Shown: positions 48,583 through 57,595 of the stretch, one piece after another
Layout: every line of letters starts with the position of its first letter
How positions within the stretch are numbered: position 1 is the stretch's first letter
Origin: Metabacillus dongyingensis
Lineage (GTDB): Bacteria; Bacillota; Bacilli; Bacillales; Bacillaceae
NCBI RefSeq assembly: GCF_019933155.2
Contig: NZ_CP082944.1
Span: 3,722,001 to 3,786,000, forward strand
DNA length: 64,000 nucleotides
Reading direction: 5' to 3'
Made by a program: the position numbers and the translations under genes
Notes under the pieces: generated by a model
Seen by the model: the letters and a program-made list of their open reading frames with translations, nothing else
Databases searched by the model: none
What the model was told of the DNA's origin: nothing

Positions 48583-49191
48583 TCAAACAAATGCAAAAAT
48601 AGTACTGACTCCAACGTAAGATAAAGCTAGGAAAAGTGCGATCGTCACATAAGTTGAGATCAGCTGAGATCTTGGAGTCACAGTAATTCCCCAGCTCACA
48701 GCAAATGACCACAGTCCGTTTGCAAAGTGGAAAATCGTTGAAACAACACCTACAACATAAAATACAATCATGAATGGATTACTGAAAATGGAGGCCATCA
48801 TATCAAAATTCACTTCGGCGCCAAATGCGGCTGCAATTCTTGTTTCCCATACATGCCAGGATACAAAGATTAATGTAATCACGCCTGAAATCCTTTGAAG
48901 CATAAACATCCAGTTGCGGAAGTAGCCAAATTTGCTTACATTGTTTTTAGCTGTAAACGCAATGTAAATTCCATAGATCGCATGGTATAAAAGCGGCAGG
49001 AATATAATAAAAGTTTCCAGAACAACTCTAAATGGCAAGCTTTCCATAAAATGTGCAGCATTATTAAACGCTTCTTCTCCTCTTGTTGCAAAGTTATTTA
49101 CAACAAGATGCTGAATTAAGAAGACGCCAACCGGGATAACTCCAAGCAAAGAATGAAGTCTGCGGTTTAAATATTCTCTGTTTCCAGCCAT
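48583..49191 (-). CDS. sdhC: Succinate dehydrogenase cytochrome b558 subunit
   Basis: 202 aa, five membrane helices. It anchors SdhAB and binds two b haems; candidate His ligands lie in LIQHLVVNN, PLLYHAIYG, VSWHVWET and IFHFANGLW. It starts with RRLHSLLGVIPVGVFL. First gene of sdhCAB; GGGGG lies about 10 nt before the ATG. Confidence 0.95.
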   Translation of the reverse strand: MAGNREYLNRRLHSLLGVIPVGVFLIQHLVVNNFATRGEEAFNNAAHFMESLPFRVVLETFIIFLPLLYHAIYGIYIAFTAKNNVSKFGYFRNWMFMLQRISGVITLIFVSWHVWETRIAAAFGAEVNFDMMASIFSNPFMIVFYVVGVVSTIFHFANGLWSFAVSWGITVTPRSQLISTYVTIALFLALSYVGVSTIFAFV

Positions 49192-49296
49192 CTCACATTA
49201 CCCCCTATTAATATTAAAATCTTTTTTTTAATGTTTCTCCTATTCCCGGCAACCTTTTAAAAAAATAAACATTGTATGATAAAATGTGACAAATTT

Positions 49297-49325
49297 ATTG
49301 TACTCCCAACGAGTTACAGCGTCAA
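49297..49325 (-). promoter_or_regulatory. Sigma-A promoter of sdhCAB
   Basis: TTGACG (49320-49325), 17 nt, TACAAT (49297-49302) on the minus strand, about 105 nt before sdhC. Confidence 0.75.
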
Positions 49326-49490
49326 GAAAACGCGTTCATAAATTTTAATTTTGTGACAAGTCTTATTTTCCACCTATTTTTATTTTCCTGAAATACTTTC
49401 ACAGCAGTTTTAGAGCTTGTAATTTACTTTTATTTCATGTTCTTACCCGCCCAACTTGATATATAATAAAGGCAGAAAGAGGGGAAGAAT

Positions 49491-49952
49491 GTGAAAAAAA
49501 ACAGCGAACAAATCGATATAACTCAGCTGAGGGATATGCAAGTGCCCGCATTCGCCTATGAGCTGTTAAGAGAGGTTCTTATTCCGGATATTCTCGGGAG
49601 AGAGTCCGCATCTATGCTTTACTGGGCTGGTAAAAGCCTTGCGCGCAAATATCCTGCAGAATCTATAGAGGAGCTTATTGCTTTCTTTTCATTAGCCGGC
49701 TTTGGAACTCTTTCATTGGTACATAAGAAAAAAGATGAAATGGAATTTCAGCTTGACGGCGAACTGATCAAAACAAGATTCAAAACAATGAAAGAACCTT
49801 CTTTTCAGCTTGAAGCGGGATTTCTGGCACAGCAGGTGCAGCGAATGAACAAGCAGATAACAGAAACCTATGAACAAGTAAAAAAACGTGCGGATAAAGT
49901 GCACTTTACAGTGAAATGGGATTACAAAGACATGGAATTTGACAACGATTAA
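49491..49952 (+). CDS. yslB: YslB family protein (DUF2507)
   Basis: 153 aa from a GTG at 49491 preceded by GAGGGGAAG. Soluble alpha/beta protein with VPAFAYELLREVLIPDILG near the N-terminus and a V4R-like middle (LARKYPAESIEELIAFFSLA). Function unknown. Divergent from sdhC and with a TATAAT -10 near 49460; ends at a hairpin facing lysC. Confidence 0.85.
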   Translation: MKKNSEQIDITQLRDMQVPAFAYELLREVLIPDILGRESASMLYWAGKSLARKYPAESIEELIAFFSLAGFGTLSLVHKKKDEMEFQLDGELIKTRFKTMKEPSFQLEAGFLAQQVQRMNKQITETYEQVKKRADKVHFTVKWDYKDMEFDND

Positions 49953-49986
49953 AGGGATGGGTATTCATGATACCCACCCCTTTTTT
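49953..49986. terminator. Terminator between yslB and lysC
   Basis: GGGTAT (49959-49964) pairs with ATACCC (49970-49975), extended by flanking GGG/CCCC pairs, followed by TTTTTT on the plus strand. Mainly serves yslB; on the minus strand the tail is weak. Confidence 0.75.
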
Positions 49987-49993
49987 ATCTTAT

Positions 49994-50491
49994 TTACAGC
50001 ACTTTTGCAGGCTGCTGTGATAATTCAAAGGCATCATGCAGCACTTCTACCGCCTTCACCATATCATTATGGCTGATAACAGTTGACACTTTAATTTCAG
50101 ACGTGCTGACCATTTTCACTTCAATACCTTCTTCGGCAAGAACATGGAACATTTCTGCCGCCACACCCGGATTTGAGACCATGCCAGAACCGACGATGGA
50201 AACTTTTGAAAGACCACCTTCTGATTCTATTTTTTCAAAGCCAAGCTCGGATTGATAGGTTTCAAGTACATGAACGGTTTCTTCCACATCACCTGTTTTC
50301 ACAGAAAAGGAGAGTGATGCCAAACTGCTGTCTGTTGAACTTTGAATAATAATATCCACATTAATTCCGTGGCTTGCAAGTGTCTTGAAAATAGTAGACA
50401 GGGTTTTGAGGCCGCTTGGCAATCCGCTGACCGTGATTCGTGATACTTGATCTTCAAACGCAATTCCTCTTACAACTAAATTCTGTTCCAT
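49994..50491 (-). CDS. lysC: Aspartokinase II beta subunit from internal start
   Basis: 165 aa, identical to the C-terminal ACT-domain part of LysC. The ATG at 50489-50491 is preceded by GAGGAGG with 8 nt spacing inside the lysC frame, so strong internal initiation is expected (protein begins MEQNLVVRGIAFEDQ). B. subtilis makes an alpha2-beta2 enzyme in just this way. Seen in the sequence: the site and frame. Known: the mechanism in B. subtilis. Confidence 0.85.
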   Translation of the reverse strand: MEQNLVVRGIAFEDQVSRITVSGLPSGLKTLSTIFKTLASHGINVDIIIQSSTDSSLASLSFSVKTGDVEETVHVLETYQSELGFEKIESEGGLSKVSIVGSGMVSNPGVAAEMFHVLAEEGIEVKMVSTSEIKVSTVISHNDMVKAVEVLHDAFELSQQPAKVL

Positions 50492-51226
50492 CTTTGTTTC
50501 CTCCTCAATTAAAGTGCCTCTTTCTTTTTCTGAGCTTGATCTGACTTCCAAAGGAACTCCGTAATTTTTTGCAAATTCAACAGCACGGGGGTGAAGTACA
50601 CCTGCGCCAAGATTGGCAAGCTCGAGCATTTCATCATATGAGATGCCGTCTAACTTTCTTGCACTTTTTACAAAACGCGGATCTGTCGTAAATACACCTG
50701 TTACATCTGTATAAATATCACATTTATCTGCTTTAAGAGAAGCTGCCAGTGCAACAGCTGTCGTATCTGAACCGCCGCGGCCGAGCGTCGTTATTTCCTG
50801 TCCGTCTGCAAGTCCCTGAAAGCCTGCAACGACAACAACTTTTCCTGCTTGGAGCTGCTCATTGATTTTATCTGAATCAATCCCTGAAATTCTCGCATTG
50901 CTGTGGACATTTTCAGTCTTTATGCCAGCTTGCCAGCCTGTATATGAAACAGCATCGTATCCTTGTGCCTGAAGAGCCATAGTCAAAAGAGAGATCGTTA
51001 CTTGTTCACCAGTTGATAGCAGCATATCCATTTCGCGTTTGCTTGGTTTTTGAGTGATTTCCGCTGCCAGGGAAACTAAATGATCCGTTGTTTTCCCCAT
51101 TGCTGAAACAACAACTACGACATCATTCCCATTATTTTTTTCCTCGATTGCTCTTCTTGCAGCATTCATAATTTTTTCTGGAGATCCAACAGATGTACCT
51201 CCAAATTTTTGTACAACTAAACCCAT
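49994..51226 (-). CDS. lysC: Aspartokinase II, alpha subunit (lysine-sensitive)
   Basis: 410 aa. Phosphorylates aspartate, the first step to lysine, methionine, threonine and diaminopimelate. Seen: VQKFGGTSVGSPEKIMNAA, the kinase domain up to about 240 (GRGGSDTTAVALAASLKADK, TDPRFV), then two ACT domains (about 260-410). The protein ends SQQPAKVL. Preceded by a lysine riboswitch, and it contains an in-frame internal start for the beta subunit. Confidence 0.97.
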   Translation of the reverse strand: MGLVVQKFGGTSVGSPEKIMNAARRAIEEKNNGNDVVVVVSAMGKTTDHLVSLAAEITQKPSKREMDMLLSTGEQVTISLLTMALQAQGYDAVSYTGWQAGIKTENVHSNARISGIDSDKINEQLQAGKVVVVAGFQGLADGQEITTLGRGGSDTTAVALAASLKADKCDIYTDVTGVFTTDPRFVKSARKLDGISYDEMLELANLGAGVLHPRAVEFAKNYGVPLEVRSSSEKERGTLIEEETKMEQNLVVRGIAFEDQVSRITVSGLPSGLKTLSTIFKTLASHGINVDIIIQSSTDSSLASLSFSVKTGDVEETVHVLETYQSELGFEKIESEGGLSKVSIVGSGMVSNPGVAAEMFHVLAEEGIEVKMVSTSEIKVSTVISHNDMVKAVEVLHDAFELSQQPAKVL

Positions 51227-51291
51227 ATCAGCCTCTCGCCTTTCCTATTATATTGATCGTCAGCAGGTAAAAGGGAGAATCTCAGAAAACG

Positions 51292-51545
51292 CAAAAAAGC
51301 AATGAGATTCTCTATCTCATTGCTTGCATAAACGAATAATGGAACTTCATTCATACAATGAGATAGCGCTCCAAGAAAAATACATCTTCTTGACAATTTT
51401 ACGTCTATTAAACGCAAAACCAGCAAAAGAAAGAAATGGCTCTTTATTTGCTTCGGCGACTCTCCCCTTTCACCCATCTTCAAAGGAATCCATTTTCCTC
51501 AGAAGGGCTACTCTTGAAGTTCGCACCTCTACCATCATTTAACGA
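51292..51545 (-). promoter_or_regulatory. Lysine riboswitch (L box) with terminator
   Basis: The minus strand carries the L-box core: GTAGAGGTGCGAACTTCAAG, AGTAGCC, GGTGAAAGGGGAGAGTCGCC and GAAGC. It is followed by a terminator, GCAATGAGAT pairing with ATCTCATTGC (51299-51324) and a T-run (51293-51298). Lysine binding would stabilise termination ahead of lysC. Confidence 0.95.
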
Positions 51546-51576
51546 ACTAAACGATCTGGTTATGAAATTAGTTAGA

Positions 51577-51605
51577 ATTGTAGCAAAGAATTTGTCTTTG
51601 TGCAA
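51577..51605 (-). promoter_or_regulatory. Promoter of the lysC leader
   Basis: TTGCAC (51600-51605), 17 nt, TACAAT (51577-51582), directly after the uvrC stop. Confidence 0.75.
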
Positions 51606-51606
51606 T

Positions 51607-53379
51607 CTATTCTTTCAATTTTTCTGCTAAAAGCTGTGCCGTGATTGCCGGAATCCCTGCGGCCATCAGCTCTTCCAGGGTGGCTTCTTTCATTTTTTTA
51701 ACAGAACCGAAATGCTTGAGCAGAGTCTTGCGCCGTTTTTCCCCGACTCCAGGTATATCATCCAAGATCGATTGAAAGGCCGTTTTTCCTCTTGTCTGCC
51801 TGTGAAAAGTAATCGCAAAGCGATGCACTTCATCCTGGATTCGCTGCAGCAGATAAAACTCCTGGCTGTTGCGTTCAAGTTCAATAATAGTCGGAGGGCT
51901 GCCGATCATTAAATTAGAAGTCCGATGTTTCTCATCCTTTACTAGTCCTGCGACAGGGATGGATAAACCGAGTTCATTTTCCAGTACATCTTGAGCTGCA
52001 GCCAGATGCCCTTTGCCTCCGTCAATGATAATCAAATCAGGAAGCGGCAGCTCCTCTTTTAGCACGCGCGTGTATCTTCTGCGGACAACTTCACGCATGG
52101 ACTCGTAATCATCTGGTCCCTGAACTGTTTTAATTTTGTACTTGCGGTACTCTTTTTTGGCAGGCTTACCATCTATGAATACAATCATCGCAGATACAGG
52201 GTCTGTCCCTTGTATGTTTGAATTATCAAATGCTTCAATTCTTGCCGGTGTATAGATGCCCATTTTTTCACCAAGCTGATCAATTGCTTTGATTGTTCTT
52301 TCTTCATCACGCTCAATGAGGGAGAATTTTTCTTTTAAAGCGATTTTGGCATTCTGATGTGCAAGCAATACCAGATCCTTTTTCTTTCCGCGTTTAGGAT
52401 GAATTGCTGAAACGTGAAGAAGCTGTTCTGCCATTTCATTATCAACGCTTTCAGGCAGCAGAATTTCTTTAGGCAGAATATGATTGTTCTTGGAGTAAAA
52501 TTGGCCAAGAAAGGTTAAAAATTCTTCATCCGGCTCCTGGTACAGCGGGAACATGGCAATATCACGTTCTATCAATTTGCCCTGACGGATGAAGAAAACC
52601 TGTACGCACATCCATCCTTTATCATAGGAATAGCCAAACACATCCCGATCGACAAAATCGTTCATCGCCATTTTCTGTTTTTCCATGGTTGCATCAATAT
52701 GGGCGATGGAGTCACGATATTCCTTTGCCCGTTCAAAATCCAGATTCTCAGCAGCAGCCAGCATCTTCTTTGAAAGTTCTTCTTTAATCTGCTTGAAACC
52801 GCCTCTTAAAAAACGGGACATCTCATCGACCATTTGACGGTTTTGCTCTTGTGTTACCTTATAGACGCACGGTGCCAGACACTGCCCCATATGATAATAA
52901 AGGCAAACACGGTCTGGAAGCGTTGAACATTTTCTAAGCGGATAAAGCCGGTCCAGCAGTTTTTTCGTCTCTCTTGCAGCCTGTACGTTAGGATATGGAC
53001 CAAAGTATTTCCCATTATCTTTTTTGACATTCCTGGTGACAATAAGACGCGGATGCCGTTCAGCTGTAATTTTAATAAATGGATACGTTTTGTCATCCTT
53101 TAGCATGACGTTATATTTAGGATCATGCTTTTTAATTAAATTTAATTCTAAGATCAGCGCCTCGATGTTCGAAGACGTGACGATATATTCAAAATCCCTG
53201 ATTTCATTTACAAGCCTTTGCGTCTTACCGTCATGTGAGCCGGTAAAGTAAGACCGTACCCTGTTTTTAAGCACTTTTGCTTTACCCACATAGATAATGG
53301 TTCCGAATCGGTCTTTCATTAAATAACAGCCCGGCTGATCTGGCAGAAGTGCCAGCTTTTCTTTTATTAGTTGTTCCAT
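51607..53379 (-). CDS. uvrC: Excinuclease ABC subunit C
   Basis: 590 aa from the ATG at 53379 ([17 protein letters not shown]), 6 nt after GGAGTG; the frame extends up to 53427 without a site. Makes both incisions in nucleotide excision repair. Seen: the N-terminal GIY-YIG-type nuclease (GCYLMKD...[14 protein letters not shown]), a UVR motif that contacts UvrB (about 195-230), the RNase H-like C-terminal nuclease ([17 protein letters not shown]) and tandem HhH motifs at the end ([18 protein letters not shown]). Confidence 0.97.
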   Translation of the reverse strand: MEQLIKEKLALLPDQPGCYLMKDRFGTIIYVGKAKVLKNRVRSYFTGSHDGKTQRLVNEIRDFEYIVTSSNIEALILELNLIKKHDPKYNVMLKDDKTYPFIKITAERHPRLIVTRNVKKDNGKYFGPYPNVQAARETKKLLDRLYPLRKCSTLPDRVCLYYHMGQCLAPCVYKVTQEQNRQMVDEMSRFLRGGFKQIKEELSKKMLAAAENLDFERAKEYRDSIAHIDATMEKQKMAMNDFVDRDVFGYSYDKGWMCVQVFFIRQGKLIERDIAMFPLYQEPDEEFLTFLGQFYSKNNHILPKEILLPESVDNEMAEQLLHVSAIHPKRGKKKDLVLLAHQNAKIALKEKFSLIERDEERTIKAIDQLGEKMGIYTPARIEAFDNSNIQGTDPVSAMIVFIDGKPAKKEYRKYKIKTVQGPDDYESMREVVRRRYTRVLKEELPLPDLIIIDGGKGHLAAAQDVLENELGLSIPVAGLVKDEKHRTSNLMIGSPPTIIELERNSQEFYLLQRIQDEVHRFAITFHRQTRGKTAFQSILDDIPGVGEKRRKTLLKHFGSVKKMKEATLEELMAAGIPAITAQLLAEKLKE

Positions 53380-53575
53380 AGCGGACACTCCGTTTCCCTG
53401 AAGTTTAGCGCAGAATAAATATATCAACGATAAGTTATTCCTTTTATTGTATCATTTTAGAGCGCTGGAGTCTTTTCATTACAACCATGGGTGCCTCACC
53501 TTACCTCCAAGGCGCCAAATCATTTCCTGAGCAATAATTGACAATTTTTTCAGCAGCTGTCTTAACCTCAAAGAG

Positions 53576-53611
53576 AAAAAAAAAGATCCGGATAAACCGG
53601 ATCTCATTTTT
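53576..53611 (-). terminator. Terminator of trxA
   Basis: GATCCGG pairs with CCGGATC around ATAAA (53585-53603), then a long T-run on the minus strand. Confidence 0.92.
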
Positions 53612-53612
53612 A

Positions 53613-53927
53613 TTATGCGTGTTTATTTAATAGTTCTGCTAATGCTTCTTTAGGCTGGAAGCCGACTGTTTTGTCAACAACTTCTCCATTTTTGAAAACA
53701 AGCAATGTAGGAATACTCATTACACCGTATTTGCCTGCAGTTTCTTGGTTTTCATCAACATCAAGCTTCACGATTTTCACTTTATCGCCTAGTTCCTGAT
53801 CAAGCTCTTCAAGAACCGGTGCAATCATTTTACAAGGTCCGCACCAAGGAGCCCAAAAGTCTGCCAGTACGACACCTTCACTAGTTTCAGTTGTAAAGGT
53901 TTGATCTGTTACATTAGTAATTGCCAT
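53613..53927 (-). CDS. trxA: Thioredoxin
   Basis: 104 aa. Cytosolic dithiol reductant. Seen: the active site [10 protein letters not shown] (Cys29, Cys32), the cis-Pro segment [11 protein letters not shown] and the rest of the fold. AGGAGG precedes the ATG. A TATACT -10 lies about 40 nt upstream. Monocistronic. Confidence 0.98.
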   Translation of the reverse strand: MAITNVTDQTFTTETSEGVVLADFWAPWCGPCKMIAPVLEELDQELGDKVKIVKLDVDENQETAGKYGVMSIPTLLVFKNGEVVDKTVGFQPKEALAELLNKHA

Positions 53928-54055
53928 TATATTTTCCTCCTAATTGTTCAAGTGATGCCTAAAGTATAGCATTAAAGAAAGTGACCTGCTAATTTTTTGC
54001 TCACTATTTCTTTTCCCTTACTTTGTGATGAAAAACATCTTTTCATTCAAATTAA

Positions 54056-54083
54056 AAACACGCCGCTAAGTGCGTGTTTTTAT
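54056..54083 (-). terminator. Terminator of the fadR-fadB-etfB-etfA transcript
   Basis: AACACGC pairs with GCGTGTT (54057-54079), then TTTTTAA on the minus strand. Confidence 0.8.
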
Positions 54084-54093
54084 GAAAATGATA

Positions 54094-55071
54094 TTATGAA
54101 TGAACTTTTAATTTTTTAAACTCTTCTGTTAACATAGGCACAACTTCAAATAAATCTCCTACAATTCCATAATCGGCTACTTTGAAAATATTTGCTTCGG
54201 GATCTTTATTAATTGCAACAATAATCTTTGAGTTAGACATTCCGGCTAAATGCTGGATTGCTCCAGAAATACCGCATGCAATGTATAGATCAGGAGTTAC
54301 CACTTTTCCGGTTTGGCCGATTTGCAGGGAGTAGTCGCAATAATCAGCATCGCAGGCACCGCGGGAAGCTCCAACTGCTCCGCCAAGAACATCTGATAGT
54401 TCCTTCAGCGGGTTAAAGCCTTCTGTGCTTTTTACTCCGCGTCCGCCGGCTACAATGACTTTAGCTTCAGAAAGATCCACGCCTTCTGTTGCTTTGCGCA
54501 CCACTTCTTTTACGATTGTTCGAAGATCTTTGATCTCTGCAGAAACAGAAGAAACTTCACCCGTTCTTGTTTCATCCTTTTCAAGCGGAGCAATGTTATT
54601 TGGTCTGATTGTAGCAAAAATTGTTCCGTCTGTTACAATCTTTTTCTCGAAAGCTTTTCCTGAATAGATCGGACGGGTGAAAACGACATTTCCGCCTGCT
54701 GCTTCTAAATCTGTAGCATCTGAAATAAGACCGGATCCAATCTTAGCAGCGATTTTTGGCGATAAGTCTTTTCCAAGAGCTGTATGACCGAAAACAAGAC
54801 CTTCCGGTTTTTCAGCTTCGATAACGGCAAGCAATGCCTGTGAATAGCCGTCAGGTGTATACGTTTTCAATTTCTCATCTTCAACTGTAATAACACGGTC
54901 TGCGCCATAATGAATCATTTCTTCAGCTAACGATGCTACGCTGTCTCCTACTAAAACAGCTGATACCTCGCCGCCTTCAGAAATCGTTTTACCTGCAGCA
55001 ATCGCTTCAAAAGAAACATTGCGCAATGATTGATCGCGTACTTCTCCCAATACCAGTACTTTTCTTGCCAT
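54094..55071 (-). CDS. etfA: Electron transfer flavoprotein alpha subunit
   Basis: 325 aa. With EtfB it takes electrons from acyl-CoA dehydrogenases. Seen: the C-terminal FAD-binding domain GGRGVKSTEGFNPL, VGASRGACDADYC, QIGQTGKVVTPDLYIACG and AINKDPEANIFKVADYGIVG. GGGGG precedes the ATG. Confidence 0.97.
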   Translation of the reverse strand: MARKVLVLGEVRDQSLRNVSFEAIAAGKTISEGGEVSAVLVGDSVASLAEEMIHYGADRVITVEDEKLKTYTPDGYSQALLAVIEAEKPEGLVFGHTALGKDLSPKIAAKIGSGLISDATDLEAAGGNVVFTRPIYSGKAFEKKIVTDGTIFATIRPNNIAPLEKDETRTGEVSSVSAEIKDLRTIVKEVVRKATEGVDLSEAKVIVAGGRGVKSTEGFNPLKELSDVLGGAVGASRGACDADYCDYSLQIGQTGKVVTPDLYIACGISGAIQHLAGMSNSKIIVAINKDPEANIFKVADYGIVGDLFEVVPMLTEEFKKLKVHS

Positions 55072-55125
55072 TATAAAGTCCCCCTGTTATACGTTTGATT
55101 GAAAAATTTGCTTTTAGGTAAATAC

Positions 55126-55899
55126 TTAGATTACTTTTGCTTCGTTGCGAAGAAGTGATACTAATTCCTTCACTTGTGCATCCAGATCGCCCTGAAGTAC
55201 TTTACCCGCTTCTTTTTTAGGCGGCATATAAATTTCGATTGTCTTTGTTTTTGGTTCAACGTCATCTTCTTCAAGATCGAGATCATCCAGTTCCAGTTCT
55301 TCTAAAGGCTTTTTCTTTGCTTTCATAATACCCGGCAAAGATGGATAGCGAGGCTCATTCAATCCCTGCTGTGCTGTTACAAGCAAGGGCAATGTTGTTT
55401 CAATTACTTCAGAATCACCTTCAACATCGCGGACGACTGTTGCTTTGTTTCCGTCAATCTCAAGCTTAGTAATCGTTGTTACATAAGGAATATTCAGAAG
55501 TTCAGCAAGACGGGGGCCAACTTGTCCGGATCCGCCATCAATCGCCACATTTCCTCCTAAGATAAGGTCTGCGTCTTTATCCTTGAAATATTCAGCAAGA
55601 ATTTTGGATGTTGTAAATTGATCGCCATCTTCAAGATCATCTTCCGTATTAATTAACACAGCCTTGTCACACCCCATAGCAAGTGCTGTACGTAATTCTT
55701 TTTCAGATTCCTCGCCGCCGATTGTCACTATTGTCACTTCACCGCTGTTTGCATCGCGGATCTGAATCGCTTCTTCAATGGCATATTCATCATAAGGATT
55801 AATAATGAATTCTGCGCCATCTTCATTGATTTTGCCGTTTTGAAGCGTTATTTTTTCTTCCGTATCAAACGTTTTCTTCATGATTACATAAATATTCAT
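55126..55899 (-). CDS. etfB: Electron transfer flavoprotein beta subunit
   Basis: 257 aa from the ATG at 55899 (MNIYVIMKKTFDTEEKI); AGGGGG is 7 nt upstream, and upstream ATGs are either on top of the site or unsupported. Seen: NPYDEYAIEEAIQIRD, the AMP-binding loop region LGGNVAIDGGSGQVGPRLAE, and the EtfB signature with EVIETTLPLLVTAQQGLNEP. Cotranscribed between fadB and etfA. Confidence 0.96.
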   Translation of the reverse strand: MNIYVIMKKTFDTEEKITLQNGKINEDGAEFIINPYDEYAIEEAIQIRDANSGEVTIVTIGGEESEKELRTALAMGCDKAVLINTEDDLEDGDQFTTSKILAEYFKDKDADLILGGNVAIDGGSGQVGPRLAELLNIPYVTTITKLEIDGNKATVVRDVEGDSEVIETTLPLLVTAQQGLNEPRYPSLPGIMKAKKKPLEELELDDLDLEEDDVEPKTKTIEIYMPPKKEAGKVLQGDLDAQVKELVSLLRNEAKVI

Positions 55900-55973
55900 G
55901 TCCATCCCCCTATTTACGTTAAGCATTCAATTTAGTTGTATAGAAAAAACGTCAGGAACGTTTTATCATTAAT

Positions 55974-56747
55974 TTAATTGCCTTTAAACTGAGGCTGTCT
56001 TTTCTCAAGAAAAGCACTGATTCCTTCTTTTGCATCTGCGCTTTCAAATACAGTCCCGAAATAGCCCGCTTCTTTTTTCACCCGATCATGATAAGGAAGG
56101 GTTTTAGAAGCATTGATTAAATCGATGGCTGCACTGACGGAAATCGGACTTTTCGCAGCAAATTTCTTTGCAAGCTTCATCGTTTCATCTAATAAGGACT
56201 CTTCTGCAAAAGCATGGTTGGCAAGACCGTACTTGGCTGCCTCTGCTCCTGAAATCGGTTCACTTGTCAGCAGCATTTCAAGAGCTTTTGCTTCTCCAAC
56301 ATACTTGGGAAGACGCTGCGACCCTGCGAAGCCTGGAATAAGTCCAAGCTGAAGCTCAGGCAGCCCAAGCTTTGCATTCTCAGTGACAAGTCTGACATGA
56401 CAGCTCATTGCAAGCTCAAGGCCCCCGCCTAGAGCAGCACCATGAATTGACGCGATGACAGGTTTTGAGAATGTTTCAATTCTCTCAAAAAGTTCCTGTC
56501 CGTTTGCAGCAAGCTTAGAGAACTCTTCACCATTCGGCACTGATACAAATTCCTTTATGTCAGCACCTGCAGAGAAGAATCGTCCCTCGCCATTAATGAC
56601 AATGACCCTGACTTCTTTATTTGCTTCAAACTCATCCATAAGGGATGAAAGCTCTTTCAAAACATAAGATGAAAGGGCATTTGCGGGAGGTTGGTGAATG
56701 GTTACGACCGCAACATAATCTTCTACTTTAACATTAAAATAACTCAC
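55974..56747 (-). CDS. fadB: Enoyl-CoA hydratase
   Basis: 257 aa from a GTG at 56747 with AAGGAGG 8 nt upstream. Crotonase fold; hydrates trans-2-enoyl-CoA in beta-oxidation. Seen: the oxyanion-hole loops FFSAGADIKEF and HGAALGGGLELAMSCHVRL, then LPELQLGLIPGFAGSQRLP with one of the catalytic Glu positions replaced in part (ELQLGLIPG), as in many paralogues. It follows fadR by 49 nt, as in B. subtilis. Confidence 0.93.
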   Translation of the reverse strand: MSYFNVKVEDYVAVVTIHQPPANALSSYVLKELSSLMDEFEANKEVRVIVINGEGRFFSAGADIKEFVSVPNGEEFSKLAANGQELFERIETFSKPVIASIHGAALGGGLELAMSCHVRLVTENAKLGLPELQLGLIPGFAGSQRLPKYVGEAKALEMLLTSEPISGAEAAKYGLANHAFAEESLLDETMKLAKKFAAKSPISVSAAIDLINASKTLPYHDRVKKEAGYFGTVFESADAKEGISAFLEKRQPQFKGN

Positions 56748-56796
56748 AGCTCAGGCCTCCTTAAGCATTTAAACTATTACGTCAGGAATGGTTTTC

Positions 56797-57381
56797 TTAT
56801 ACCCTTCCGCAGCCTTTGATCATGAGTTCATGAACGCTTCCTGCAAGAGCAGTCAAATCAAATTTCTGATCATTCATGACCCATGTTGTCACCGTTTCAT
56901 CAATGGTTCCAAATATCATCTGCCTCGCTAAGCGTATATCCAGGGCTTCACTGAATTCGGATGTTTCTTTTCCTGTTTGAATAATCGAATCAAGAATATT
57001 TAAATATCCTTTCAGAACCTCGTTGATTCTCAGGCGCAAATCTTTATTTGACTGCCTTAGTTCAAGCTGGGTAACGATGGCAAGATGATGATCTTCGGCT
57101 AAAAGAGAAAAATGTTTTTCTATCAACATGTATAACTTCTCCGCCGCCGTGTCCTTTCCTGCTATTTCTTGTTGAATTTTTTCGATAAATACGCCCATTT
57201 TTTCCTGAAACAAGGAAATCAGGATGTCTTCTTTATTTTTAAAATAAAGATAAATGGTTCCGTCTGCGACTCCTGCCTGCTTCGCAATCTTTGAAACCTG
57301 TGCATGATGATAGCCGTTTTCAGCGATGACAATGACAGCTGCATCTATAATTTGGAGATATTTTGGTCTTTTCTGTTTCAA
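56797..57381 (-). CDS. fadR: FadR, TetR-family repressor of fatty-acid degradation
   Basis: 194 aa from a TTG at 57381 (KQKRPKYLQIIDAAV), matching B. subtilis FadR; a TTG two codons earlier is also in range of GAAGGGA. TetR HTH: HHAQVSKIAKQAGVADGTIY, LYFKNKEDILISLFQ. The ligand-binding domain senses long-chain acyl-CoA in the family. A near-perfect FadR operator and a strong promoter lie just upstream, so it is likely autoregulated and leads fadR-fadB-etfB-etfA. Confidence 0.96.
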   Translation of the reverse strand: MKQKRPKYLQIIDAAVIVIAENGYHHAQVSKIAKQAGVADGTIYLYFKNKEDILISLFQEKMGVFIEKIQQEIAGKDTAAEKLYMLIEKHFSLLAEDHHLAIVTQLELRQSNKDLRLRINEVLKGYLNILDSIIQTGKETSEFSEALDIRLARQMIFGTIDETVTTWVMNDQKFDLTALAGSVHELMIKGCGRV

Positions 57382-57402
57382 TATCAAATCGTCCCTTCAA
57401 AC

Positions 57403-57420
57403 TGAATGAATCATCATTCA
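57403..57420. promoter_or_regulatory. FadR operator
   Basis: The 18-mer TGAATGAATCATCATTCA matches the B. subtilis FadR consensus TGAATGAMTANTCATTCA at all but one defined base. It lies 22 nt before the fadR start and just downstream of its -10, a position that would block initiation or elongation. Confidence 0.88.
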
Positions 57421-57427
57421 TAATCCA

Positions 57428-57456
57428 ATCATAAAATTACATCATCCATCTGTCAA
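57428..57456 (-). promoter_or_regulatory. Sigma-A promoter of fadR
   Basis: TTGACA (57451-57456), 17 nt, TATGAT (57428-57433) on the minus strand; near-consensus. Confidence 0.85.
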
Positions 57457-57490
57457 GAAGAAAGATGGTTTTATCTTCATCATAATAGAT

Positions 57491-57532
57491 GAAAAGAACC
57501 TTCTCAGCAATAGGATGAGATGGTTCTTTTAT
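57491..57532 (-). terminator. Terminator between lcfA and fadR
   Basis: AGAACC..CTCA pairs with TGAG..GGTTCT (57495-57527, small internal loop), followed by TTTTCAT on the minus strand. Confidence 0.75.
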
Positions 57533-57595
57533 ATTTTCTATTCTTATTGCTCTTCATTTTATTCAATAAGACCATTTAAATAAACGGTTTTCTGA

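Noticed and set aside
51217..51483. 88-aa minus-strand frame upstream of lysC
   Set aside because: It is the lysine riboswitch and its terminator read as protein.
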